Shown here: positions 52,092-61,423 of the stretch, piece after piece
How positions within the stretch are numbered: position 1 is the first letter of the stretch
Layout: each line of letters opens with the position of its first letter
Assembly: GCA_041399155.1 (NCBI GenBank)
Contig: JAWKTI010000007.1
Span: 1 to 64,000, forward strand
Origin: Zavarzinella sp.
GTDB lineage: Bacteria; Planctomycetota; Planctomycetia; Gemmatales; Gemmataceae
Direction: 5' to 3'
DNA: 64,000 nucleotides
Program-made: the position numbers and the translations under genes
Notes under the pieces: generated by a model
Databases searched by the model: none
Told to the model about the DNA's origin: nothing
The model's input: the letters and a program-made list of their open reading frames with translations, nothing else

Positions 52092-54256
52092 AACCCTCCC
52101 TTCGAATCGCCTTGATTGGCAATCCCAACACGGGCAAATCGACGTTGTTCAACCGCCTGACCGGTTTACGTCAGCACGTGGGCAACTATCCCGGGGTTAC
52201 GGTCGACATTCATACGGGAAAGAAGGAATTTCAGGGACAACAATTCGAATTTATCGATCTGCCAGGCACTTACAGCTTGTCGGCCCGCAGCCCCGATGAG
52301 ATGCTGACACTCGATCTCTGTACCGGGACTTTGCCACAGCAGCCCCCACCTGATGTGGTGGTTTCGATTGTGGATGCTGCCAATCTCGACCGCCACCTGT
52401 ACCTGACAACACAACTTCTGGATATCGGTATTCCGCTGGTGCTGGTGGTCAACATGATTGATGTGGCCGAGCAGCAGCAAATCCGCATCGATTATCAGAA
52501 ACTGGCGGCCCAACTGGGCATTCCGGTGGTGCCTGTGCGTGCGGATCGTGGCGAAGGGATCGACAAACTTCTGGAACAGCTTGCCCACCTGCCTCCTGCA
52601 CCGACAACAAAAGTGGATTTTCCCCCACCTGTGGTGGCAGCAATTGAGAATGTGCTGCAACTGGGCTGCACCTCCCACGTCCATGCGATGCGGGTTCTGT
52701 TCGACCGTGGCGGCTATGCCGAACAGCGTTTTCTGGCAGAACAGCCACAGAAACAGCCAGAATTGGCCACTATTCGCGAAAATCTACAGACTGCGGGTTT
52801 CCCCGTGCCCATGGTGGAAGCGAAAACCCGCTACCACTGGCTGAAAGGCCAATTAGCCAGCGTCATCCAGCGACCCAGCCAACGCCCACGCACCACAACG
52901 GATCGGCTGGATGCCATTCTTACCCACAAACTGTGGGGCACGTTGATTTTTCTGCTGGTGATGGCGATCATTTTTCAACTGATTTTTGCCTGGTCCGGCT
53001 ATTTCATGGCACCGATCGAGCAATCGCAGGAATGGCTGAGCAATCAGGTGGAAAAGGTGCTGTCGCCCGGTTCGTTTCGCAGCCTGATTATTGATGGAAT
53101 GATCAATGGCGTGGGCAGCGTGCTGATCTTTCTGCCACAAATCTGCCTGCTGTTCGGCGTGATCGCGGTACTGGAAGATTGTGGTTACATGGCACGTGCG
53201 GCTTTTCTGATGGATAAACTGATGTCCCGCTGCGGGCTGAACGGCAAATCGTTTATCCCCATGCTTTCTTCTGTTGCCTGTGCGGTGCCGGGCATCATGG
53301 CAACGCGGGTCATTGAAAATAAACGAGATCGCTTCGCAACGATTCTTGTCGCACCACTGATGAGTTGTTCGGCCCGCCTGCCGGTGTACACGCTGGTGAT
53401 CTGGACTTTCCTCCGTGACCCGATCTGGCTGCCAGGACTGGTGCTGTTTGGTGCCTACATGATTGGGTTTGTCACCGCACCGCTGGTGGCGTTGGTGTTA
53501 AAACGCACCTTGCTGAAAGGTGAAGCACCCGTTTTCATTATGGAAATGCCGCCTTATCGTCGGCCACAGATCGGCTCGATTGTGCGTCGGATGTCTCGTG
53601 CCGGTACTGCCTTTGTGGTGCGGGCAGGAACGATGATTTTTGCCGCCGTCATCCTCATCTGGGCCAGTTTGTATTACCCCACGGTGAATCAGGATGGGCA
53701 ATCCTACCCAGAGCAAATTCAGGTGCTGGAAGAAAAATTGGAACTGGAACCTGAAAATGAAGAATTTCTCACTAATGAGATTAATCGGGTGAAGGCAGAA
53801 TGGCGGGAAAAAAGTTATCTGGGACGCACCGGTAAGGCAATGGAACCGATTTTTGCCCCACTGGGGTGGGATTGGAAAACCAACGTGGCGGTGCTGTCCA
53901 GTTTCCCCGCACGTGAAGTGATTGTGGGCACCATGGGGATGCTCTATCAGCAGGGGGATGTCGATCCGGGCGACATTCAGGATGCGGATGACCCTGGCAC
54001 CACCCCATTGAGCGAAGCGATTAAGTCGGAATGGGAAGCCGATCCGTTGCGAAGTCGTTACCGCATCCCGATTGCCCTGGGGGTGATTGTTTTCTTTGCC
54101 TTGTGCTGTCAGTGCGTCTCCACCCTGGCCGTCATCCGGCGGGAAACGAAAAGCTGGTTCTGGCCCACGTTTACCTTTGTCTACATGACCGTTCTGGCCT
54201 ATGTCGCCACGCTGGTGGTGGTACAGGTAGGCAAACTGATCATTGGGGGTGGCTAA
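52088..54256 (+). CDS. feoB: Ferrous iron transporter FeoB
   Basis: Inner-membrane ferrous iron permease of 722 residues with an N-terminal GTPase domain. Seen: G1 GNPNTGKSTLFNRLTG, G3 DLPGTYSLSARSPDE, G4 VNMIDVAE, the G5-like PVRADRGEG, then a helical regulator domain. The membrane part has the two Gate segments, marked by PQICLLFGVIAVLEDCGYMARAAFLMD and SVACAVPGIMATRVI and, near the C-terminus, FPAREVIVGTMGMLYQ and CCQCVSTLAVIRRETKS. Cys residues and length match the family. It is followed two bases later by a small Cys-rich protein gene. Confidence 0.96.
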   Translation: MKPSLRIALIGNPNTGKSTLFNRLTGLRQHVGNYPGVTVDIHTGKKEFQGQQFEFIDLPGTYSLSARSPDEMLTLDLCTGTLPQQPPPDVVVSIVDAANLDRHLYLTTQLLDIGIPLVLVVNMIDVAEQQQIRIDYQKLAAQLGIPVVPVRADRGEGIDKLLEQLAHLPPAPTTKVDFPPPVVAAIENVLQLGCTSHVHAMRVLFDRGGYAEQRFLAEQPQKQPELATIRENLQTAGFPVPMVEAKTRYHWLKGQLASVIQRPSQRPRTTTDRLDAILTHKLWGTLIFLLVMAIIFQLIFAWSGYFMAPIEQSQEWLSNQVEKVLSPGSFRSLIIDGMINGVGSVLIFLPQICLLFGVIAVLEDCGYMARAAFLMDKLMSRCGLNGKSFIPMLSSVACAVPGIMATRVIENKRDRFATILVAPLMSCSARLPVYTLVIWTFLRDPIWLPGLVLFGAYMIGFVTAPLVALVLKRTLLKGEAPVFIMEMPPYRRPQIGSIVRRMSRAGTAFVVRAGTMIFAAVILIWASLYYPTVNQDGQSYPEQIQVLEEKLELEPENEEFLTNEINRVKAEWREKSYLGRTGKAMEPIFAPLGWDWKTNVAVLSSFPAREVIVGTMGMLYQQGDVDPGDIQDADDPGTTPLSEAIKSEWEADPLRSRYRIPIALGVIVFFALCCQCVSTLAVIRRETKSWFWPTFTFVYMTVLAYVATLVVVQVGKLIIGGG

Positions 54257-54258
54257 AC

Positions 54259-54453
54259 ATGTCACTCGACTGGCAATCGATTGCCACAGGCGTCCTGATC
54301 GGGATTGCTCTGGCTTATGTGCTGTTGCAGGTAATCCAGACCTGGCGTGGCAGCGGAAAAGGCTGCGGCAGTGGTTGTGGAAAATGCTCCAGCCCCACCG
54401 TTGAAGAAAACCCCACCCACAATCGCATCCCACTGAGCCAGCTCCACGATTGA
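54259..54453 (+). CDS. FeoB-associated Cys-rich membrane protein
   Basis: Protein of 64 residues starting two bases after the feoB stop. It has a single N-terminal membrane helix (SIATGVLIGIALAYVLLQVI) and a cysteine-rich tail (GKGCGSGCGKCSS), then a polar C-terminus. Small Cys-rich proteins of this build commonly follow feoB in bacteria lacking a classical FeoC, and are thought to help iron passage or stabilise the pore. The frame continues upstream inside feoB, but the start at 54259 is the fitting one. Confidence 0.85.
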   Translation: MSLDWQSIATGVLIGIALAYVLLQVIQTWRGSGKGCGSGCGKCSSPTVEENPTHNRIPLSQLHD

Positions 54454-54501
54454 TGGAACAACTACATTCCGTGGGCTTGATTCCCATCCCTCACGGACGC
54501 A

Positions 54502-54674
54502 GATATTTGATGCCCCACATTTTCCAAGTAAGAAGTGCCGTCTAAGCGTAGCCCGGTCCGTATGCGTGCGATACCGACAATTTACAAGGCTGAATCCTGC
54601 CTCAGGCACGAAGTGCCGTCTAAGCGTAGCCCGGTCCGTAAGGGCCGGGAATTTGATGCCCACATTTTCCAAGG
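54502..54674. repeat. Two copies of a REP-like repeat between feo and the giant protein gene
   Basis: GAAGTGCCGTCTAAGCGTAG followed by CCCGGTCCGT occurs at 54532-54561 and 54610-54639. A second motif, TTTGATGCCC(C)ACATTTTCCAAG, flanks the pair at 54502-54528 and 54648-54674. Part of the same sequence (GGCACTTCGTGCC) recurs at 61412-61424 behind the other paralogue. No gene is seen in the gap. Confidence 0.55.
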
Positions 54675-54715
54675 CCTGTAGGGCCGTCTATGGCTCACAA
54701 CGCGAATTACCCACT

Positions 54716-57535
54716 CTAACTCGCCAGCATGCGGGTGGGGTTATTGGGGTTCAGGAGCACAAAATTGTTGCCCGGCAGTGCCTTCGACCACTGCCACAGG
54801 CCGACACCACCAAAGTCGATGTACAGGATGCCATCGTTGCCCATCACCATGCTTTCCGGGTTGTTGGTATTGATCAACTCAAAGTTGGTGCCGGGGAGCG
54901 TTTTCGACCAGCGCCAAAGACCTATTACGCCGAAGTCGATGTACAGGAAACCGTCCGTGCCATAGTACAAACTATCTGCATTATTCGTGTTCAATTGCTC
55001 AAAGTTGTTTCCCGGAAGATCTTTCGACCAGCGCCAAAGGCCCACCGCACCAAAATCGATATAGAGCATTCCTTCCGGACCAAACACCATCGTGTCGGGG
55101 TTATTGGTGTTGATCAATTCGAAGTTAGTACCTGGCAGTGATTTGGACCAGCGCCAGAGGCCCACCGCACCGAAGTCGATATAGAGCATGCCATCCGGGC
55201 CGAAAATCATATTGTCCGGACTGTTGGCATTGATGAGTTCAAAATTGTTGCCTGGCAGCGTTTTCGACCAGCGATACAGCCCGAATGAATAGGACAGGTA
55301 CAGAAACCCATCCGGGCCAAACAGCATCTGCTTCGGTGGGTTGGGGTTGATGAACTCATATCCCGTGGGCTCCGACCAGCGGTAAAGGCCGTACTGGGCA
55401 CCATAGTTGAGGTACAGGAAGCCATCGTCTCCCAGCATCATCTGCTGTGGGCCAAAAATGTGCAGGTGCTTGTAACCGGTATCGGGGTGCAGCGAGTACA
55501 GCCCTGCCGCACCAAAGTTGATGAAGAGCGTACCATCTTTCCCTTGCAGAAATTCCAGGGCCTGGTTGGAATTCAAGCGCGAAAACGATGTTGGGGTGCG
55601 TTGGTACAGACCGAAGCCGGGCCCGAAATCGACATAGAGATTCGATGGCTGCTGTTCAAACGCTCCAATGTCGGCTGTACCCAAGCGGTTCATGCCCCGT
55701 TGATCGCGCAGAGGAGAAACTCCGGTGGCAGCATTAATCGCGGGACTGCCAGCCAGCAGAGAATGAGTCTGGGTCGGCCCGCCGTTATCGGCCAATACCC
55801 CAAGCATCGGATCAGCGGTAATCGTGCCTGTCAGGTTGTTGGTCCCACCCGTGCCAGCAATCACTTCAATGATGTTGTTGCTGCCATTTAATGTGCCGGT
55901 GTTTCGGAAAATATCGGCACCACCTGCCCCGCCAGTGGTGTTGGCAATAATGGAATTGTTCACGGTCACCGATCCACCAAAGACCCATACCGCGGCACCG
56001 TTCGCTGTGTCGATGCTGATGGAATTGCTGATGGTGGTATGGTTTAAAGTCAACTCTCCACTAGTATCAATAGCGGCACCATCATTATTTGAACGATTGC
56101 CCGACAACGTACTGTTGCTGATCGTCAGCGTGCCGCCGTTGCGAATCCCACCACCAAAATTGGTTGTAGAATTATTGCTGACGGTACTGTTGCTGATCGT
56201 CAGCCTACCATCGTTTAAAATCCCACCGCCTGCATTGCTTCCAGAATTCCCATTCGCAATCGTCAGATTGTTGAGTGCGGCATGGACGCTGATGTTTACT
56301 GTCAGCACCCGCACGGCGTTGTTGCCACTGATGGTAACACCATTGGTGGGGCCGTTGATCGTAGTAAGATTTGCCGCACCGGTTTCGGTCAGAGTCAACT
56401 GGGAGCCCAGGGTGATGACGCCCGATTTTGCAATTTCAATCGTGTTGGCCCCTGGGTTACTGTTGGCCATGTCAACGGCTTCCCGCAGCGATAAGTTCCC
56501 TTTCGAAATATTGCCGTCCGAAATGTCGGTGAGTTCATCGACTGTGAACTTGGTCAGTTCCACCGCACCAATATCCGGCGTGCTGTCGCGTAACAGCCCC
56601 CGTTGATCGGTCAGTGGGGCAAACAGCGGATTACCAGCATTCAACGCGGGGCTGCCCGCCAGTGGAATGTGGGTCTGTGTCGGCCCACCAAAACTGCCCA
56701 GTACCGACAGATTGGGATCAGCAGTGATAGTGCCTGTCAGGTTGTTGGTCCCACCCGTACCAGCAATCGATTCAATAACATTATTGGTTCCATTCAGAGT
56801 TCCCGCACTGCGGAAAAGATCCGAAGTTGTAGAGTTGGCAATAATGGAATTGACCATTTCTACTAGATTGTCGTTGAACAACGCAATACCAGTCGATCCA
56901 GTGATAGTGCTATGATTTAATGATAGGGTACTACCACTATCATTATAAATGGCTGCTCCTGCTGTATCCGCCCGATTTGCCGAAAACGTGCTGTTACTGA
57001 TCGACAATGATCCATTGACATTTCTAATCGCACCACCAGTAGTTGTAGCCCAGTTGTTTCTGAAGGTACTGTTGTTGATCAACAGCGTGCCACCGTTGTT
57101 GCGGATGGCACCACCAACTGAAGATTTACCATCGACAATCGTCAAGTTGTTTACAGCCACATGCACATCATTGTTAATATCCAGCACCCGAACAGCATTG
57201 TTGCCACTGATCGTCACACCGTTCGCAGGGCCATTGATGGTGGTGATGTTCGCAGCACCGGTTTCGGTCAATACCAGTTCGCTACCCAGAATGATCGTGC
57301 CAGTAACCGAAAAATTAATCGTATCCGCACCCGCGGTGGTATTGGCAGCAGCAATTGCTTCGCGAAGCGAGACATTCCCCACATCAATGCCGTCGTTTTC
57401 ATCGACAAGCGTATTCACAGTGAATGTGGCAGGTACCGCCCGATCTTCGAGCGATTCCAGTTGCAGGCGACGAGACTGGGTGCTGTTACCAGTCGAACTT
57501 TGGAATAACTGTGCAAGTTTTGAAATCAGCAACAT
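54716..57535 (-). CDS. Giant extracellular beta-helix plus repeat protein, copy 1
   Basis: Surface or extracellular protein of 939 residues. It opens with the planctomycete signal region and LESLEDRAVPATFTVN, then right-handed beta-helix repeats (choice-of-anchor type: LREAIAAANTTAGADTI, VNNLTIVDGKSSVGGAIRNN, GGTLLINNSTFRNNWATTTG) in two blocks, each closed by TDQRGL or RDQRG motifs and DIGA(V/F)E. The last ~310 residues are eight ~39-residue repeats of the form D-G-x-L-Y-I-D-F-G-x-x-G-L-W-R-W-S-K-x-L-P-G. Start at 57535 follows GGAG. It is the downstream member of a tandem pair with near-identical C-terminal parts and upstream regions. Substrate or role unknown. Confidence 0.9.
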   Translation of the reverse strand: MLLISKLAQLFQSSTGNSTQSRRLQLESLEDRAVPATFTVNTLVDENDGIDVGNVSLREAIAAANTTAGADTINFSVTGTIILGSELVLTETGAANITTINGPANGVTISGNNAVRVLDINNDVHVAVNNLTIVDGKSSVGGAIRNNGGTLLINNSTFRNNWATTTGGAIRNVNGSLSISNSTFSANRADTAGAAIYNDSGSTLSLNHSTITGSTGIALFNDNLVEMVNSIIANSTTSDLFRSAGTLNGTNNVIESIAGTGGTNNLTGTITADPNLSVLGSFGGPTQTHIPLAGSPALNAGNPLFAPLTDQRGLLRDSTPDIGAVELTKFTVDELTDISDGNISKGNLSLREAVDMANSNPGANTIEIAKSGVITLGSQLTLTETGAANLTTINGPTNGVTISGNNAVRVLTVNISVHAALNNLTIANGNSGSNAGGGILNDGRLTISNSTVSNNSTTNFGGGIRNGGTLTISNSTLSGNRSNNDGAAIDTSGELTLNHTTISNSISIDTANGAAVWVFGGSVTVNNSIIANTTGGAGGADIFRNTGTLNGSNNIIEVIAGTGGTNNLTGTITADPMLGVLADNGGPTQTHSLLAGSPAINAATGVSPLRDQRGMNRLGTADIGAFEQQPSNLYVDFGPGFGLYQRTPTSFSRLNSNQALEFLQGKDGTLFINFGAAGLYSLHPDTGYKHLHIFGPQQMMLGDDGFLYLNYGAQYGLYRWSEPTGYEFINPNPPKQMLFGPDGFLYLSYSFGLYRWSKTLPGNNFELINANSPDNMIFGPDGMLYIDFGAVGLWRWSKSLPGTNFELINTNNPDTMVFGPEGMLYIDFGAVGLWRWSKDLPGNNFEQLNTNNADSLYYGTDGFLYIDFGVIGLWRWSKTLPGTNFELINTNNPESMVMGNDGILYIDFGGVGLWQWSKALPGNNFVLLNPNNPTRMLAS

Positions 57536-57680
57536 GAAAACTCCGATCGGGCTGCGAGGTTTGGATAATCGTAGAACCGTCCTAATTTACTAGGTTGCCG
57601 TGATGCAAACAACCCAAATTGCCAATTTGTTAAAAGTTTCCCATTTTTTGCAATCGTTATAATCGGACGTGAATACGTAG
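57536..57680 (-). repeat. Upstream region duplicated with the giant protein gene
   Basis: About 140 bases directly ahead of copy 1 match 61161-61297 ahead of copy 2 with only a few differences. So the duplication unit included the regulatory region of the gene. Confidence 0.85.
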
Positions 57681-57797
57681 TCTTTAGGGGCACAAGATTC
57701 GTGCTTGGTTTTAAAATTTTCGTTCTGATGTTGCGACGATGCCTGGCCTGTCACGATTACAATGCAGGCCGATCGCACCGAAAATGAGATACTTTGA

Positions 57798-60700
57798 CTA
57801 ACTCGCCAGCATTCTTGTGGGGTTATTGGGGTTCAGGAACACAAAATTGTTGCCCGGCAGTGCCTTCGACCACTGCCACAGGCCGACACCACCAAAGTCG
57901 ATGTAGAGCATGCCATCGTTGCCCATCACCATGCTTTCCGGGTTGTTGGTATTAATCAACTCAAAGTTGGTGCCGGGGAGCGTTTTCGACCAGCGCCAAA
58001 GACCTATTACGCCGAAGTCGATGTACAGGAAACCGTCCGTGCCATAGTACAAACTATCTGCATTATTCGTGTTCAATTGCTCAAAATTGCTTCCAGGCAG
58101 ATCTTTCGACCAGCGCCACAGGCCGATCGGGCCAAAATCGATATACAACATTCCTTCCGGCCCAAACACCATCGTGTCGGGGTTATTGGTGTTGATCAAT
58201 TCGAAGTTAGTACCTGGCAGTGATTTGGACCAGCGCCAGAGTCCCACCGCACCGAAGTCGATATAGAGCATGCCATCCGGGCCGAACACCATGTAATCCG
58301 GGCTGTTGGTGTTCAGCAGTTCAAAATTGTTCCCTGGAAGCGATTTCGACCAGCGATACAGCCCGAATGAATAGGACAGGTACAGAAACCCATCCGGGCC
58401 AAACAGCATCTGCTTCGGTGGGTTGGGGTTGATGAACTCATATCCCGTGGGCTCCGACCAGCGGTACAGGCCGTACTGGGCACCATAGTTGAGGTACAGG
58501 AAGCCATCGTCTCCCAGCATCATCTGCTGTGGGCCAAAAATGTGCAGGTGCTTGTAACCGGTATCGGGGTGCAGCGAGTACAGCCCTGCCGCACCAAAGT
58601 TGATGAAGAGCGTACCATCTTTCCCTTGCAGAAATTCCAGGGCCTGGTTGGAATTCAAGCGCGAAAACGATGTTGGCGTGCGTTGGTACAGCCCGAAGCC
58701 GGGGCCGAAATCGACATAGAGATTCGATGGCTGCTGTTCAAACGCACCAATGTCGGCTGTACCCAAGCGGTTCTTGCCCCGTTGATCGCGCAGAGGAGAA
58801 ACTCCAGTTGCAGCATTGATCGCAGGGCTGCCTGCCAGCAGAGAATGTGTCTTCGTCGGCCCGCCGTTATCGGCCAAAATGCCCAGCATCGGATCAGCGG
58901 TAATGGTGCCTGTGAGGTTATTCGTGCCACCAGTACCGGCAATTACTTCAATAATGTTGTTGCTGCCATTTAATGTGCCGGTGTTTCGGAAAATATCGGC
59001 ACCACCTGCCCCGCCAGTGGTGTTGGCAATAATGGAATTGTTCACGGTCATTGTGTTGCCGTTCCAGATTGCGGCCCCATCCGTTGCATCGTTGCTGATG
59101 GAATTGCTGATGGTGGTATGATTTAAAGTCAACGTATCACTATTATCAATGGCAGCACCATCTTCATTGGAACGATTGCCTGACAGCGTGCTGTTGCTGA
59201 TCGATACAGTGCCGTTAAGGATGCGAATCCCACCACCAAACCTGGTTGCAGAATTGTTGCTGAAGGTGCTGTTGCTGATCGTCAGCGCACCGCCATCGTT
59301 GTTAATACCACCACCTTGAGAGGATGCAGAATTATTACTCAGGGTACTGTTGCTGATCGACAGTGTGCCATTGTTGTTAATACCACCGCCAAAACTTGAA
59401 TTGCCATTGGCAATCGTCAAGTTGTTCAGCGCCGAGTGGACATCGATGTTGATACTAAACACCCGCACGGCGTTGTTGCCACTGATGGTAACACCATTGG
59501 TGGGGCCGTTGATCGTAGTAAGATTTGCCGCACCGGTTTCGGTGAGGGTCAACTGGGAACCCAGGGTGATGATGCCCGATTTCGCAATTTCAATGGTGTT
59601 AGCCCCTGGGTTGCTGTTGGCCATGTCAACGGCTTCCCGCAGCGATAAGTTCCCTTTCGAAATATTGCCGTCCGTTGTGTCGGTTAGTTCATCGACAACG
59701 AACGTTTGCAGCACTTCCACCGCACCAATATCCGGCGTGCTGTCGCGTAACAGCCCCCGCTGATCGGTCAGTGGGGCAAACAGGGGATTGCCAGCATTCA
59801 ACGCGGGGCTGCCCGCCAGCGGAATGTGGGTCTGCGTGGGCCCACCAAAACTGCCTAGTGCCGACAGGTTGGGATCTGTTGTAATCGTGCCTGTCAGATT
59901 GTTGGTGCCACCGGTATGGTTGGTGGTTTCGATGATATTGTTACTGCCATTTGTTGTGCCACTAGAACGGGCAAAATCGTTTCCGGAACTGCTGTTGGCA
60001 ATAATGGTGTTGAAAAGGTTGACAGTGCCACCAGTTTGGCGAATCCCACCACCATAAGTGCCGGCAGAATTGTTACTGAAGGTGCTGTTGCTGATCGTCA
60101 GCGTGCCACTGTTGAAAATCCCACCACCTTGAAAGTCCGTCGAATTGTTACTGAAGGTGCTGTTGCTGATCGTCAGCGTGCCACTGTTGAAAATTCCACC
60201 ACCTTGAAAGACCGTCGAATTGTTACTGAAGGTGCTGTTGCTGATCGACAGCGTACCGCCATTGTTTGAAATCCCACCACCAGTAGATGTTGCAGAATTG
60301 TTGCTGAAGGTGCTGTTACTGATCAACATCGTACCAGTATTGTTGCGAATCCCACCGCCATCACCATTTGAAGAATTGTTACTGAATGTGCTGTTGCTGA
60401 TCGTTAGCGTACCGTCAGTGTTGAAAATCCCACCACCTTCATCTGAAGTATTGTTACTGAAGGTGCTGTTACTGATCGTCAGCGTACCGCCACCGTTGAA
60501 AATCCCACCACCAGCGAACGCAGAATTGTTACTGAAAGTGCTGTTGTTGATCGTCAAAATACCGCCATTGTTGTTAATCCCTCCGCCAACAACGCCTGCC
60601 GCATTGTTACTGAAAGTGCTGTTGCTGATCGTCAGTGTACCGCCATTGTTGTTAATCCCACCACCAGCGCCCGCAGAATTGTTACTGAGGTTGCTGTTGC

Positions 60701-61160
60701 TGATCGTCAAAATACCGCCATTGTTGTTAATCCCTCCGCCATCAGTAGAACTTCCGTTAACAATCGTTAAATTGTTGAGTGCCACATGCACATTGCTTTG
60801 AACATTAAAAACAAGTACAGCGTTGTTGCCGCTGATGGTAATTCCACCTTCTGGGCCATTGATGGTGGTGATGTTTGCAGCACCGGTTTCAGTCAATTCC
60901 AGTGAGCTATCCAGAATGATCGTGCCAGTAACCGAAAAATTAATCGTATCCGCACCTGCGGTAGAATTGGCGGCGGCAATTGCCTCGCGAAGCGAGACAT
61001 TCCCCACATCAATCCCGTCGTTTTCATCGACCAGCGTATTCACAGTGAATGTGGCAGGTACCGCCCGATCTTCGAGCGCTTCCAGTTGCAGGCGACAAGA
61101 CTGGGTGCTGTTACCAGTCGAACTTTGGAATAACTGTGCAAGTTTTGAAATCAGCAACAT
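57798..61160 (-). CDS. Giant extracellular beta-helix plus repeat protein, copy 2
   Basis: Paralogue of 1120 residues, same plan as copy 1: signal with LEALEDRAVPATFTVN, beta-helix blocks, and the same eight ~39-residue C-terminal repeats. It differs by a longer first beta-helix block, with nine or ten ~24-residue repeats of the form (G)GI-x-N-x-G-T-L-T-I-S-N-S-T-F-S-N-N-S against about three in copy 1. Two neighbouring units (STDFQGGGIFNSG and STVFQGGGIFNSG) are nearly identical at DNA level, a sign of recent tandem growth. Start at 61160 follows GGAG. Probably secreted by the unusual planctomycete route for this N-terminal motif. Confidence 0.9.
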   Translation of the reverse strand: MLLISKLAQLFQSSTGNSTQSCRLQLEALEDRAVPATFTVNTLVDENDGIDVGNVSLREAIAAANSTAGADTINFSVTGTIILDSSLELTETGAANITTINGPEGGITISGNNAVLVFNVQSNVHVALNNLTIVNGSSTDGGGINNNGGILTISNSNLSNNSAGAGGGINNNGGTLTISNSTFSNNAAGVVGGGINNNGGILTINNSTFSNNSAFAGGGIFNGGGTLTISNSTFSNNTSDEGGGIFNTDGTLTISNSTFSNNSSNGDGGGIRNNTGTMLISNSTFSNNSATSTGGGISNNGGTLSISNSTFSNNSTVFQGGGIFNSGTLTISNSTFSNNSTDFQGGGIFNSGTLTISNSTFSNNSAGTYGGGIRQTGGTVNLFNTIIANSSSGNDFARSSGTTNGSNNIIETTNHTGGTNNLTGTITTDPNLSALGSFGGPTQTHIPLAGSPALNAGNPLFAPLTDQRGLLRDSTPDIGAVEVLQTFVVDELTDTTDGNISKGNLSLREAVDMANSNPGANTIEIAKSGIITLGSQLTLTETGAANLTTINGPTNGVTISGNNAVRVFSINIDVHSALNNLTIANGNSSFGGGINNNGTLSISNSTLSNNSASSQGGGINNDGGALTISNSTFSNNSATRFGGGIRILNGTVSISNSTLSGNRSNEDGAAIDNSDTLTLNHTTISNSISNDATDGAAIWNGNTMTVNNSIIANTTGGAGGADIFRNTGTLNGSNNIIEVIAGTGGTNNLTGTITADPMLGILADNGGPTKTHSLLAGSPAINAATGVSPLRDQRGKNRLGTADIGAFEQQPSNLYVDFGPGFGLYQRTPTSFSRLNSNQALEFLQGKDGTLFINFGAAGLYSLHPDTGYKHLHIFGPQQMMLGDDGFLYLNYGAQYGLYRWSEPTGYEFINPNPPKQMLFGPDGFLYLSYSFGLYRWSKSLPGNNFELLNTNSPDYMVFGPDGMLYIDFGAVGLWRWSKSLPGTNFELINTNNPDTMVFGPEGMLYIDFGPIGLWRWSKDLPGSNFEQLNTNNADSLYYGTDGFLYIDFGVIGLWRWSKTLPGTNFELINTNNPESMVMGNDGMLYIDFGGVGLWQWSKALPGNNFVFLNPNNPTRMLAS
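60040..60770 (-). repeat. Tandem coding repeats (~72 bp units) in copy 2
   Basis: Plus-strand reading shows the same block, GAATTGTTACTGAAGGTGCT followed by GTTGCTGATCGTCAGCGTAC, recurring about nine times with period 69-75 bases. Each unit codes one beta-helix rung. The two copies near 60110-60235 are almost identical. Confidence 0.85.
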
Positions 61161-61297
61161 GAAAACTCCGATCGGGCTGCGAGGTTTGGATAATCGTAGA
61201 ACCGTCCTAATTTACTAGGTTGCCATGCTGCAAACAACCCAAATTGCCAATTGGTTAAAAGTTTCCCATTTTTTGCAATCGCTATAATCGGACGTGA
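61161..61297 (-). repeat. Upstream region of copy 2, duplicated at 57536-57680
   Basis: The matching partner of 57536-57680. It lies directly ahead of the copy 2 start. The rest of the gap to 61423 (a TTTGCAATCG region and a GGCACTTCGTGCC hairpin) is not shared with copy 1. Confidence 0.85.
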
Positions 61298-61423
61298 ATT
61301 AATTTTGAACGGAACTGCCTGCTCAGTAAATACTTGCGGTGATTTTTGCTGATATGCGGTGGTGAGAGCGGATTTCAGGCATCAAATCTCCAGCCTGGGC
61401 TAAAATTAGACGGCACTTCGTGC

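Noticed and set aside
60040..60770. Regularly spaced ~72-bp repeats that could be taken for a CRISPR array
   Set aside because: The units are in frame, code for beta-helix rungs on the minus strand, vary along their whole length and have no constant repeat/unique spacer division or cas genes.
60220..60801. Long plus-strand frames (for example ~193 codons of VLLLIVSVPPLLLIPPP-like repeats) across the giant protein gene
   Set aside because: They are the antisense reading of the beta-helix coding repeats in copy 2, without own ribosome sites; the minus-strand frame carries the signal region and conserved motifs.
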